A stretch of 64,000 bases of DNA. Source: Lacrimispora sinapis. Its GTDB lineage: Bacteria > Bacillota > Clostridia > Lachnospirales > Lachnospiraceae. A model generated the notes under the pieces. The model was not told where the DNA came from. It saw only the letters and a list, made by a program, of their open reading frames with translations, and did not search any database. Location of the stretch: positions 1,116,001-1,180,000 of the forward strand of contig NZ_CP141832.1 in NCBI RefSeq assembly GCF_043633585.1, in the 5' to 3' direction. Shown here one piece after another: positions 32,361 to 40,264 of this stretch; the stretch's first letter is position 1, and each line of letters starts with the position of its first letter. Position numbers and translations under genes: made by a program.

Positions 32361-35300
32361 GATTCAGGATATTAAGAAAGTGCTCGTTCTTGGCTCCGGC
32401 CCGATCATCATCGGCCAGGCTGCAGAATTCGATTATGCCGGGACCCAGGCATGCCGTTCCTTAAAAGAGGAAGGCGTAGAGGTTGTTTTATTAAATTCCA
32501 ATCCTGCCACCATCATGACGGATAAGGATATTGCAGATAAAGTATACATCGAGCCTTTGACGGTCGAGGTGGTGGAGCAGCTTATTTTAAAAGAAAAACC
32601 GGACAGCGTGCTTCCGACCCTGGGCGGCCAGGCAGGATTAAATCTTGCCATGGAGCTTGCTGACAACGGCTTTTTGGAAAAGCACAACGTCCGCCTCATC
32701 GGAACCACGGCTCTCACCATTAAAAAGGCAGAAGACCGTGAGATGTTTAAGGAAACCATGGAAAAGATCGGGGAACCGGTAGCTCCTTCCGATATTGTGG
32801 AGAATGTGGAAGACGGACTTCGGATCGCGGAAGAAATCGGATATCCCATCGTTCTTCGTCCTGCTTATACCCTGGGAGGTTCGGGCGGCGGGATTGCTGA
32901 GAATCCGGCCCAGTGCCGTGAGATTCTTGAAAACGGACTTCGCTTATCCCGTGTGGGACAGGTTCTGGTAGAACGCTGTATCGCCGGATGGAAGGAAATT
33001 GAATATGAAGTTATGCGGGACGGTGCAGGAAATGTGATCACCGTATGTAATATGGAAAACATCGACCCCGTAGGCGTTCATACCGGAGACAGCATCGTAG
33101 TGGCACCGTCCCAGACCCTTGGAGACAAAGAGTACCAGATGCTGCGTACCTCCGCATTAAAGATCATCAGCGAGCTGGGGATCACAGGCGGCTGTAACGT
33201 ACAGTACGCCCTTCACCCGGAAAGCTTTGAGTACTGCGTGATCGAGGTAAACCCACGTGTAAGCCGTTCCTCTGCGCTAGCATCAAAGGCTACCGGATAT
33301 CCCATTGCAAAGGTGGCGGCAAAGATTGCCTTAGGATATACCCTGGATGAGATCAAGAATGCGGTAACGAAAAAAACCTATGCAAGTTTTGAACCCATGC
33401 TTGATTACTGTGTGGTTAAGATGCCCCGCCTTCCGTTTGATAAGTTTTTAAGTGCCAAGAGAACTCTGGGGACCCAAATGAAGGCAACGGGTGAGGTCAT
33501 GAGCATCTGCACCAGCTTTGAAGGCGGCCTTATGAAAGCCATCCGCTCTCTGGAGCAGCATGTGGACAGCCTGCTGTCTTATGACTTTACGGAACTTACG
33601 GATGAAGAACTGACAGAAACCCTTCATCTGGTGGATGACAGAAGAATCTGGGTCATTGCAGAGGCGATCAGAAGAGGCTTTTCCTATGAGACCATTCATG
33701 AGATCACAAAGGTCGATGTGTGGTTTATTGATAAGCTGGCCATTCTTGTGGAGATGGAAGAAGCACTGAAAAAAGGTCCTCTGACCACCGAATTATTAAA
33801 GGAAGCCAAACGTCTGGAATTCCCGGATACTGTGATTTCCAGGCTGACTGGAATCTCTGTGGAAGACATTCATCAGACAAGAAAAGACAACGGCATTACA
33901 GCGGCATTTAAGATGGTAGATACCTGTGCGGCTGAATTTGCCGCCGAAACACCTTATTATTACTCCTGCTTTGGAAGTGAGAATGAAGCCATTCAGACTT
34001 CCGGAAGAAAGAAAGTATTGGTTCTGGGTTCCGGTCCTATCCGCATCGGCCAGGGAATCGAGTTTGACTTCTGCTCCGTTCACAGCACCTGGAGCTTCAG
34101 CAGAGAAGGCTATGAGACGATTATTGTCAATAACAACCCTGAGACCGTAAGTACAGACTTTGATATTGCCGATAAACTGTATTTTGAACCTCTTACTCCG
34201 GAGGATGTGGAGAGCATTGTGGACATCGAAAAGCCGGACGGAGCAGTGGTACAGTTCGGCGGACAGACTGCCATCAAACTGACCGAAGCGCTGATGAAGA
34301 TGGGAGTCCCCATTCTTGGAACCGCAGCAGAAGATGTAGATGCAGCGGAAGACCGGGAGCTTTTTGATAAGATCCTGGAAGAATGCCAGATCCCAAGACC
34401 AGCCGGACAGACTGTATTTACAGCCGAAGAAGCGAAGACGGTGGCAAACCAGCTTGGTTATCCGGTGTTAGTAAGACCTTCCTATGTACTTGGCGGACAG
34501 GGAATGCAGATTGCGATTTCCGATCAGGATGTGGACGAATTCATCGGAATCATCAATCAGATTGCCCAGGAACACCCGATTCTGGTGGATAAATATATTA
34601 TGGGAAAAGAGATCGAAGTCGATGCAGTCTGCGACGGCCAGGAGATCTTAATCCCTGGCATTATGGAGCATATCGAACGTGCCGGTGTCCATTCCGGTGA
34701 CAGTATTTCCGTATATCCGGCTCAGAGCATTGACGAGGAAGTCAAGGGAAAGCTGGTGGAATACACCAGAAGACTGGCGAGGGCTCTTCATGTAAAGGGT
34801 ATGATCAATATTCAGTTCATTGTGAGCGGAAAAGACGTATATGTTATCGAGGTAAATCCTCGTTCTTCCCGTACGGTGCCATATATCAGTAAAGTGACCG
34901 GAATTCCTATTGTTCCTCTGGCGACCCAGGTGATCTGCGGCCATACCATTAAGGAGCTGGGGTATGAGCCGGGGCTGCAGCCGGAGGCAGATTACATTGC
35001 CGTAAAGATGCCGGTATTCTCCTTTGAGAAGATCCGCGGCGCAGACATCAATCTGGGACCGGAGATGAAATCCACGGGAGAGTGTCTTGGAATTGCCAAG
35101 ACCTTTAACGAGGCACTTTATAAGGCGTTTGCAGGAGCAGGCATTAAGCTGCCCAGGCATAAGAATATGATTATCACCGTAAAAGATTCCGACAAGGAAG
35201 AGATCATTGAAATTGCAAGAAGGTTCCAGGCACAGGGCTATAAGATATTCTCCACCTCCGGAACTGCGAAGGTATTAAATGAAAACGGTGTAAAAGCCCT

Positions 35301-35556
35301 TATGGTGCGGAAGCTGGAACAGGAATCGCCCAATCTGCTGGACTTGATTCTGGGGCATGAAATTGATCTGGTCATTGATACCCCGCCTCAGGGGGCCGAC
35401 AGAAGCAAAGACGGGTTTACGATCCGCAGAAATGCCATTGAAACCGGCGTGACTGTTCTTACTTCCCTGGATACGGCAGCAGCCCTGGTGACCAGTATGG
35501 AAAACCGGGCCAAAGAATTGACCCTCATCGACATTGCACAGGTTAAAAATATATAA
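32353..35556 (+). CDS. carB: Carbamoyl-phosphate synthase large subunit
   Basis: Synthesises carbamoyl phosphate from bicarbonate, ammonia from CarA and two ATP. The 1067 residues are the full family length: two homologous ATP-grasp halves (first starting VLVLGSGPIIIGQAAEFDYAG, second at ~555 VLVLGSGPIRIGQGIEFDFCS), each with an RPSYVLGG/RPAYTLGGSGGG loop, joined by an oligomerisation segment, and a C-terminal allosteric MGS-like domain (GYKIFSTSGTAKVLNENG). It begins inside carA with GGAGGAAAATA before ATG. No sign of a pyrimidine operon follows. Confidence 0.98.
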   Translation: MPKIQDIKKVLVLGSGPIIIGQAAEFDYAGTQACRSLKEEGVEVVLLNSNPATIMTDKDIADKVYIEPLTVEVVEQLILKEKPDSVLPTLGGQAGLNLAMELADNGFLEKHNVRLIGTTALTIKKAEDREMFKETMEKIGEPVAPSDIVENVEDGLRIAEEIGYPIVLRPAYTLGGSGGGIAENPAQCREILENGLRLSRVGQVLVERCIAGWKEIEYEVMRDGAGNVITVCNMENIDPVGVHTGDSIVVAPSQTLGDKEYQMLRTSALKIISELGITGGCNVQYALHPESFEYCVIEVNPRVSRSSALASKATGYPIAKVAAKIALGYTLDEIKNAVTKKTYASFEPMLDYCVVKMPRLPFDKFLSAKRTLGTQMKATGEVMSICTSFEGGLMKAIRSLEQHVDSLLSYDFTELTDEELTETLHLVDDRRIWVIAEAIRRGFSYETIHEITKVDVWFIDKLAILVEMEEALKKGPLTTELLKEAKRLEFPDTVISRLTGISVEDIHQTRKDNGITAAFKMVDTCAAEFAAETPYYYSCFGSENEAIQTSGRKKVLVLGSGPIRIGQGIEFDFCSVHSTWSFSREGYETIIVNNNPETVSTDFDIADKLYFEPLTPEDVESIVDIEKPDGAVVQFGGQTAIKLTEALMKMGVPILGTAAEDVDAAEDRELFDKILEECQIPRPAGQTVFTAEEAKTVANQLGYPVLVRPSYVLGGQGMQIAISDQDVDEFIGIINQIAQEHPILVDKYIMGKEIEVDAVCDGQEILIPGIMEHIERAGVHSGDSISVYPAQSIDEEVKGKLVEYTRRLARALHVKGMINIQFIVSGKDVYVIEVNPRSSRTVPYISKVTGIPIVPLATQVICGHTIKELGYEPGLQPEADYIAVKMPVFSFEKIRGADINLGPEMKSTGECLGIAKTFNEALYKAFAGAGIKLPRHKNMIITVKDSDKEEIIEIARRFQAQGYKIFSTSGTAKVLNENGVKALMVRKLEQESPNLLDLILGHEIDLVIDTPPQGADRSKDGFTIRRNAIETGVTVLTSLDTAAALVTSMENRAKELTLIDIAQVKNI

Positions 35557-35570
35557 GGAATTGAGATGAT

Positions 35571-35879
35571 ATGATATTTTACATCAACAAACAGGCGGTA
35601 GAAATTAAAACCAGATTTGATAATGCACCACTGACTTCCCCCAATGAGGCTTGTGCGGCCATGGGAATGCTCTATAAAATCTATGGCCTGCCTGTTCCTG
35701 AAAAAAAGGACATGGTAAGCCAGATGAAAGAGGATTTTCATGCAGCAGTAAAAGATCTTCCGGTTCCGTCGGAGTTTGCTGCAAAAATCATAAGTCTACT
35801 TGATGCGTATTATAAAGATGATCCGGTGACGGAGGAGATCTATGAATTGTTAAAATACAGTTATGAAGAGCAGAAATAG
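35571..35879 (+). CDS. Protein of unknown function (102 aa) downstream of carB
   Basis: A 102-residue soluble, mostly helical protein (PNEACAAMGMLYKIYGLPVPE, then SEFAAKIISLLDAYYKDDPV). I do not recognise a domain. It is 14 bases after carB with TTGAGATGAT as a modest ribosome site, and ends just before a strong terminator, so it is probably the last gene of the carAB operon. A link to carbamoyl phosphate metabolism is only positional. Confidence 0.65.
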   Translation: MIFYINKQAVEIKTRFDNAPLTSPNEACAAMGMLYKIYGLPVPEKKDMVSQMKEDFHAAVKDLPVPSEFAAKIISLLDAYYKDDPVTEEIYELLKYSYEEQK

Positions 35880-35885
35880 CTTTTC

Positions 35886-35942
35886 AATATAGAAGAAAGG
35901 CCGGAATTACAGGTAATCCTGTTCCGGCCTTTCTTCTATATT
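35886..35942. terminator. Bidirectional terminator after the carAB operon
   Basis: A perfect 21-bp stem, from AATATAGAAGAAAGGCCGGA to its complement ending at 35942, with ACAGG/CCTGT in the tip. It has T-rich 3' sides on both strands and serves the convergent cotJ operon too. Confidence 0.92.
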
Positions 35943-35955
35943 AATGTCAGATTCA

Positions 35956-36576
35956 TTACTGTGCTGGTTTTTTGACAAATTGTTTGTCAAATTCAGGGTT
36001 GAAATAGTAGAAGTTTTTCGCATCTAAATCAGATTTGATTTTTTCAAGGGCCTCTCCAAACCTCTGGAAATGCACCACTTCTCTTGCACGAAGGAATTTC
36101 AGTGGTTCCCGTACGTCTGGATCTGTGATGATACGAATTAAGTTATCATAGGTGGTTCTTGCTTTCTGTTCTGCGGCAAGGTCCTCGATCAAATCGGTGA
36201 TGGCATCGCCTTTGGACTGAAACTCGCATGCATTGAAGGGAACTCCGGCAGCGGCAGTCGGCCAGAGCGCGGTGGTATGATCAATATAATATGCATCAAA
36301 CCCTGCGGTTTTTGCCTGTTCCGCAGACAAGTTTTTCGTCAGCTGATAGATAATGGAACAAATCATTTCAAGATGACCCAGTTCTTCTGTCCCGATATCG
36401 GTCAAAAGTCCTCCCACTTCTTTGCATGGCATGGTATATCTCTGGGAAAGATACCGCATAGAAGCAGCTAATTCTCCGTCAGGACCGCCGAACTGGCTGA
36501 TGACCAGAGAGGCAGTTTTAGGACAGGTCTCTTTAATGTTTACCGGGAACTGCAGTCTTTTTTCATAACTCCACAT
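35956..36576 (-). CDS. cotJC: Spore coat protein CotJC, manganese-catalase-like
   Basis: A 206-residue ferritin-like four-helix protein related to dimanganese catalases. The metal ligands appear as acidic/His pairs: GTEELGHLEMIC and DLAAEQKARTTYDNL plus REVVHFQRFGEAL. It coats the inner spore layer in Bacillus. It is the third gene of the cotJ operon, overlapping cotJB by one base (TAATG), with GGAAGGAGG before the start. Good match over the full length. Confidence 0.93.
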   Translation of the reverse strand: MWSYEKRLQFPVNIKETCPKTASLVISQFGGPDGELAASMRYLSQRYTMPCKEVGGLLTDIGTEELGHLEMICSIIYQLTKNLSAEQAKTAGFDAYYIDHTTALWPTAAAGVPFNACEFQSKGDAITDLIEDLAAEQKARTTYDNLIRIITDPDVREPLKFLRAREVVHFQRFGEALEKIKSDLDAKNFYYFNPEFDKQFVKKPAQ

Positions 36577-36875
36577 TATACATTACCTCCTTCCCACGGC
36601 AGGGGACCATCGGCCCAGGTGAAATGCTTCTGCCCTGGGTATTTTGTGTTGATGTCATTTTTGTTATTGGTATCCGGGCAGACACAGTCCATGGTGAGAG
36701 GTTCAAAATTTTCTGCGTAGTTTTTTAACAGCTGCTTTCTCTGTTCCATGGCTTGCTTAAATGCAGTCAGCGCTTCCTGATCCACTGGATGAGTATCCAG
36801 ATACAAGGTTAAGTCGTTGACCGTAAAACTGATTTCTGTAATTTGTTTTAAGAGATTATTGCGGTCTGCCATCAT
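36576..36875 (-). CDS. cotJB: Spore coat protein CotJB
   Basis: A 99-residue soluble protein with the CotJB pattern: FTVNDLTLYLDTHPVDQEALTAF in the first half and a C-terminal WADGPLPWEGG. It helps place CotJC in the coat. The ATG at 36875 overlaps the end of cotJA and has GGGAGGTGA right ahead. Family length is about 90-100 residues, so it is complete. Confidence 0.9.
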   Translation of the reverse strand: MMADRNNLLKQITEISFTVNDLTLYLDTHPVDQEALTAFKQAMEQRKQLLKNYAENFEPLTMDCVCPDTNNKNDINTKYPGQKHFTWADGPLPWEGGNV

Positions 36876-37069
36876 GCCTCACCTCCCGTAACATAGAAGG
36901 GAAGATTCAGGCTTGGAAATATGGTGCCGTTTTTTAAAGCTGCTGCCGGGTCATAGGGCTGTTCCCAAGGCTGCATAGGCACAGTAGCAATTGCAAGCTG
37001 AACCGTTGCCGATGGTGTTGCAGGACATGGTTTTGTTTTATCATTTCCGCATGAAGTCGTTGAATTCAT
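36872..37069 (-). CDS. cotJA: Spore coat protein CotJA
   Basis: A 65-residue protein with the CotJA core LAIATVPMQPWEQPYDPAAALKNGTIFPSLNLPFY. The N-terminal ~20 residues are variable and Ser/Thr/Cys-rich. ATG 37069 has AAAGGAGTG ahead and is preferred to 37099. It leads cotJABC. I could not identify a convincing sigma-E promoter in the short gap to the divergent NYN gene. Confidence 0.9.
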   Translation of the reverse strand: MNSTTSCGNDKTKPCPATPSATVQLAIATVPMQPWEQPYDPAAALKNGTIFPSLNLPFYVTGGEA

Positions 37070-37174
37070 AAAAACACTCCTTTCAGTTCTGTCATTCATC
37101 CTTCTTTTTTATTATGAACATAAGAATGAAAAATACATTGCAAAAATTCTCCCATATTAACCACCGTAATGTTA

Positions 37175-37203
37175 TTGTAATAAATGGAAAAATGAAATAT
37201 AAT
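37175..37203 (+). promoter_or_regulatory. Promoter of the NYN-LOTUS gene
   Basis: TTGTAA (37175-37180), 17 bases, TATAAT (37198-37203). Because transcription should begin near 37210, it argues against start codons upstream of that. Confidence 0.6.
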
Positions 37204-37266
37204 GAAATGGAATACGAGGGAAAAGACAGAATATGGAAAAACAAATTAAGACGGGAGAGCAGAGGT

Positions 37267-38187
37267 TTGAGTGACAAAAAATTTGCAGTATTAATTGATT
37301 CTGATAATATATCAGCCAAGTATATTACATGTATTCTGGATGAGATGACACGATATGGTGTCATTACCTACAAACGGATTTACGGTGATTGGACAAGCGC
37401 CCAGATGGGCAAATGGAAGATGGAGCTTTTAGAAAATTCCATCACTCCCATTCAGCAGTTTTCCAATACCGTTGGAAAGAACGCAACTGACTCCGCACTT
37501 ATTATTGATGCGATGGATTTACTTTATACGGACAATGTAGATGGATTCTGCATCGTATCCAGTGACAGCGATTTTACCCGCCTTGCCAGCAGGCTTAGGG
37601 AATCCGGAAAAGAAGTCATCGGAATGGGGGAGGAAAAAACACCCAAATCCTTCCGCGCGGCCTGCACGGTTTTCACCAACTTAGAGGTGCTTCTCGATCA
37701 GGATGAAGAAGGAACCGGCGGCGGAGCCATTGGAAAACAAGTGATTGAGCAGGATATTGCATCCATTATTTTAGAAAATGACGATAAAAACAAGGCGACC
37801 GGACTGGGTGAGATCGGCAACCGACTTGTAAAAAAATATTCTGATTTTGATGTGAGAAATTATGGCTACAGCTCTTTGTCAAAATTTCTGGAAGAGATGG
37901 ACAGCTTTGAACTGAGAAAATCCAATAATGTGGTGACCGTCCGCATGAAGGATAACCGCACAAAACGGCAGGAGCTTGACGATTATGCGGTGAAGTTAGT
38001 CAAAGGCAGCGGCAAAAACGGTATGGAGCTTGCAGCTCTGGGCAATGGAATGCACCGGAAGTTTGCAGATTTTAAAGTTAAGGATTACGGCTATTCCACA
38101 TTTTCCAAATTTGTACACAGCATTGTGCAGCTGGAAGTGCGGGAGAATAAAAACAATAATAAAGCCGTGTTTTTGAAAAAAGAATAA
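37267..38187 (+). CDS. NYN-domain ribonuclease-like protein with two OST-HTH/LOTUS domains
   Basis: About 306 residues if begun at TTG 37267. The NYN (PIN-like) nuclease domain has its acidic residues in FAVLIDSDNIS, DSALIIDAMDLLY and IVSSDSDFTRLA. Two LOTUS domains follow, each ending in a DY/NYGYS.(L/F)SKF motif (at ~205-215 and ~290-300) with an invariant-looking core. LOTUS domains bind RNA or G-quadruplexes in other systems. Residues upstream of 37267 look unstructured and precede the promoter, and the homology starts at SDKKFAVLID, so I chose the TTG with GGGAG nine bases ahead; ATG 37114 is the alternative. Confidence 0.82.
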   Translation: MSDKKFAVLIDSDNISAKYITCILDEMTRYGVITYKRIYGDWTSAQMGKWKMELLENSITPIQQFSNTVGKNATDSALIIDAMDLLYTDNVDGFCIVSSDSDFTRLASRLRESGKEVIGMGEEKTPKSFRAACTVFTNLEVLLDQDEEGTGGGAIGKQVIEQDIASIILENDDKNKATGLGEIGNRLVKKYSDFDVRNYGYSSLSKFLEEMDSFELRKSNNVVTVRMKDNRTKRQELDDYAVKLVKGSGKNGMELAALGNGMHRKFADFKVKDYGYSTFSKFVHSIVQLEVRENKNNNKAVFLKKE

Positions 38188-38193
38188 TCACTT

Positions 38194-38236
38194 GCCATCC
38201 GGGAAATCATAATATTTCACGGATGGCTTCTTTTTT
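38194..38236 (+). terminator. Terminator after the NYN-LOTUS gene
   Basis: GCCATCCG (38194-38201) pairs with CGGATGGC (38220-38227), with GAAAT/ATTTC inside and TTCTTTTTT after. Confidence 0.9.
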
Positions 38237-38341
38237 AGCTGTAATTCAAAAGGTATAGTTGGAAGATACCGGCAGAAAACCCAGTAACAATCAGGCTTTC
38301 AGAGATATGGGGGAAAAAGGAAAAAAATTGACAAAAAAGTG

Positions 38342-38370
38342 TTGACAATTGATACAATTCATATTATACT
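38342..38370 (+). promoter_or_regulatory. tRNA operon promoter
   Basis: TTGACA (38342-38347), exactly 17 bases, TATACT (38365-38370). A second TTGACA at 38328-38333 pairs with TACAAT at 38353 (19-base gap), giving an overlapping weaker promoter. Confidence 0.85.
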
Positions 38371-38418
38371 AATGAAGCAGTCGGGAACGAGAGAAAAACA
38401 AACGTCCGGACAAGCACT

Positions 38419-38491
38419 GGGATCTTAGCTCAGCTGGGAGAGCATCTGCCTTACAAGCAGAGGGTCACAGGTTCGAGCCCTGTAGGTCCCA
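38419..38491 (+). tRNA. tRNA-Val (anticodon TAC)
   Basis: 73 bases. The acceptor GGGATCT pairs with AGGTCCC, the D-loop has AGCTCAGCTGGGAGAGC, the anticodon arm CTGCC-TTACAAG has TAC in the loop, and the T-arm is CACAGGTTCGAGCCCTGT. Ends in discriminator A; CCA is not encoded. Confidence 0.95.
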
Positions 38492-38526
38492 TTGGTAAAC
38501 AAAGCGTTTACTTCACAATTTCATAT

Positions 38527-38600
38527 GGCGGAATAGCTCAGTTGGCCAGAGCACACGGTTCATACCCGTGGTGTCGAGAGTTCGAATCTCCCTTCCGCTA
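38527..38600 (+). tRNA. tRNA-Met, elongator type (anticodon CAT)
   Basis: 74 bases, 35 after tRNA-Val. The acceptor GGCGGAA pairs with TTCCGCT with G-U at the first pair, as in Bacillus elongator tRNA-Met. The anticodon stem CACGG/CCGTG encloses TTCATAC. It has a normal first pair pattern for an elongator, not the C-A mismatch of the initiator; tRNA-Ile with CAT is less likely from the acceptor stem. Confidence 0.9.
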
Positions 38601-38605
38601 TTGAT

Positions 38606-38637
38606 AACCCTGTAATCATAAGATTACAGGGTTTTTT
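38606..38637 (+). terminator. Terminator of the tRNA operon
   Basis: AACCCTGTAATC (38606-38617) pairs with GATTACAGGGTT (38622-38633), then TTTT. A 12-bp stem with ATAA loop. Confidence 0.93.
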
Positions 38638-38732
38638 GTACGACAGGAAGCGACAGCCTTTTTCCATTTTTTTTATATTCATTTTTGCTGTTTTATGATA
38701 TACTAACAAATAGCAAAAAGTGGAGGGATTCC

Positions 38733-39659
38733 ATGTATTATTTTATTGTAAACCCCAACTCACGCTGCGGACGTGGACAAACTATATGGAAAAAGCTGGA
38801 AGATACGTTAAATGCTTCCGGAGTGGAGTATCAGGCTTTCTTAACAGAGAAGCCGGGAGATGCCAGAATCTTTGCCAGCCGGCTGACAAGCGGCTGTAAA
38901 GAATCCATAGTCATCATCGCTGTAGGCGGAGACGGAACAGTGAACGAGATTTTAGATGGGCTTTCCTTCTGTGGTTCTATTACATTAGGGTATATTCCTG
39001 CCGGATCAGGTAATGATTTGGCAAGAAGCTTAAAACTGCCGGGGAATCCGGTTCGGTGTTTAAAGAAGATTCTGCATCCAAAATATTATAAGCTGATGGA
39101 TTACGGGGTTCTGACTTACGGAGACGGAGAAGTCGCCCACAGACGGTTCAGCGTAAGCGCCGGCATCGGAATGGATGCGGCTGTTTGCCATAACATTTTA
39201 TTTTCAAAAACCAAAAGACTGCTCTATAAGTTCCATGTCGGACGCCTGGCTTATCTCCTGGTGGGGCTCAAGCAGCTAATGCTGGCAAAGCCGTCAAAAG
39301 GGTATATTCTTTTGGATGGGGTTCAAAAGGTGGAATTTAACCACGCGTATTTTATATCTGCACATATTCACCCCTATGAAGGGGGAGGATTTAAGCTTGC
39401 TCCGGATGCCAGCTTTGAAGATGGGAAACTTACGGTTTGTATGATGAATACCAGGAAAAAGCGGAAGCTTATTCCATTTCTGGCCTGCTCCCTATTAGGC
39501 AAAAGATCCTCCAATATGGGGATTCGTTTCTATACCTGTAAAGAGATTATGATTCATATGGAGCAGCCCCTGGCGGTTCATACCGACGGAGAAAGCTGTT
39601 TTTGCCAAAAAGATGTACAGATTCACTGTATCAGTAAAAAATTGCGGGTGATTGTATAG
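38733..39659 (+). CDS. Diacylglycerol/lipid kinase family protein (DagK-like)
   Basis: A 308-residue soluble lipid kinase of the YegS/DagK/BmrU type. It has the ATP-binding motif AVGGDGTVNEIL (~70-80), GYIPAGSGNDLARSL (~95-110) and SAGIGMDAAVCHN (~150). These kinases phosphorylate diacylglycerol or similar lipids; the exact lipid is unknown. ATG 38733 has GGAGGGATT; the longer frame to 38685 lies upstream of this site. Next gene ispF is 35 bases on. Confidence 0.88.
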   Translation: MYYFIVNPNSRCGRGQTIWKKLEDTLNASGVEYQAFLTEKPGDARIFASRLTSGCKESIVIIAVGGDGTVNEILDGLSFCGSITLGYIPAGSGNDLARSLKLPGNPVRCLKKILHPKYYKLMDYGVLTYGDGEVAHRRFSVSAGIGMDAAVCHNILFSKTKRLLYKFHVGRLAYLLVGLKQLMLAKPSKGYILLDGVQKVEFNHAYFISAHIHPYEGGGFKLAPDASFEDGKLTVCMMNTRKKRKLIPFLACSLLGKRSSNMGIRFYTCKEIMIHMEQPLAVHTDGESCFCQKDVQIHCISKKLRVIV

Positions 39660-39694
39660 CAATGTTTGTATATATATAGAAGAAAGGATAAATT

Positions 39695-40237
39695 ATGAGA
39701 ATTGGACAGGGATATGATGTTCATAAATTAGTAGAAGGAAGAGATTTGATTATCGGAGGCGTAAAGATTCCGTACGAAAAAGGACTTATGGGCCATTCGG
39801 ATGCAGACGTATTGATCCATGCGGTCATTGATGCACTGTTTGGTGCGGCCGGATTAGGGGATATCGGAGAGCATTATCCGGATCATGACCCTCAGTATAA
39901 AGATGTTTCCAGCATGGAACTGTTAAAGCTGGCAGCAGGACTTTTAGAGGAAAAGGGATATATTGTCGAGAACATTGATGCAACGGTCATTGCTCAGAAG
40001 CCAAAGCTTCTGGCTTATCGTCCCCAGATGATGGAGAACATTGCAGATGCGCTCAATCTGCCGGTGGGAAAAGTGAACGTAAAAGCGACTACAGAAGAAG
40101 GGCTTGGATTTACGGGAACAGGAGAAGGCATTTCCGCTCAGGCGATCACTCTTCTTACGTCTGTAGAGGATTATTGCTATGATGACAATATCATGAGAGC
40201 GGATTGCGGCAGCTGCGGAGGCTGCTGTAAGAAATAG
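39695..40237 (+). CDS. ispF: 2-C-methyl-D-erythritol 2,4-cyclodiphosphate synthase with Cys-rich tail
   Basis: Makes methylerythritol cyclodiphosphate in the non-mevalonate isoprenoid route. The core (~1-157) is typical: GQGYDVHKLVEG with Asp8 and His10, MGHSDADVLIHAVIDALFGAAGLGDIGEHYPD with His42, and FTGTGEGISAQAITLL at its end. IspF proteins usually stop there at about 155-160 residues. Here 20 more residues follow, ending in CGSCGGCCKK with five cysteines in the tail, which may bind metal. The tail is read in frame and followed by TAG. It is probably co-transcribed with cysS. Confidence 0.93.
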   Translation: MRIGQGYDVHKLVEGRDLIIGGVKIPYEKGLMGHSDADVLIHAVIDALFGAAGLGDIGEHYPDHDPQYKDVSSMELLKLAAGLLEEKGYIVENIDATVIAQKPKLLAYRPQMMENIADALNLPVGKVNVKATTEEGLGFTGTGEGISAQAITLLTSVEDYCYDDNIMRADCGSCGGCCKK

Positions 40238-40264
40238 GAACTGGTAAGACAGGAGGGAATTATT

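Noticed and set aside
37114..37266. N-terminal 51 residues of the long NYN frame
   Set aside because: They lie before or at the probable transcription start and show no domain; kept only as an alternative start.
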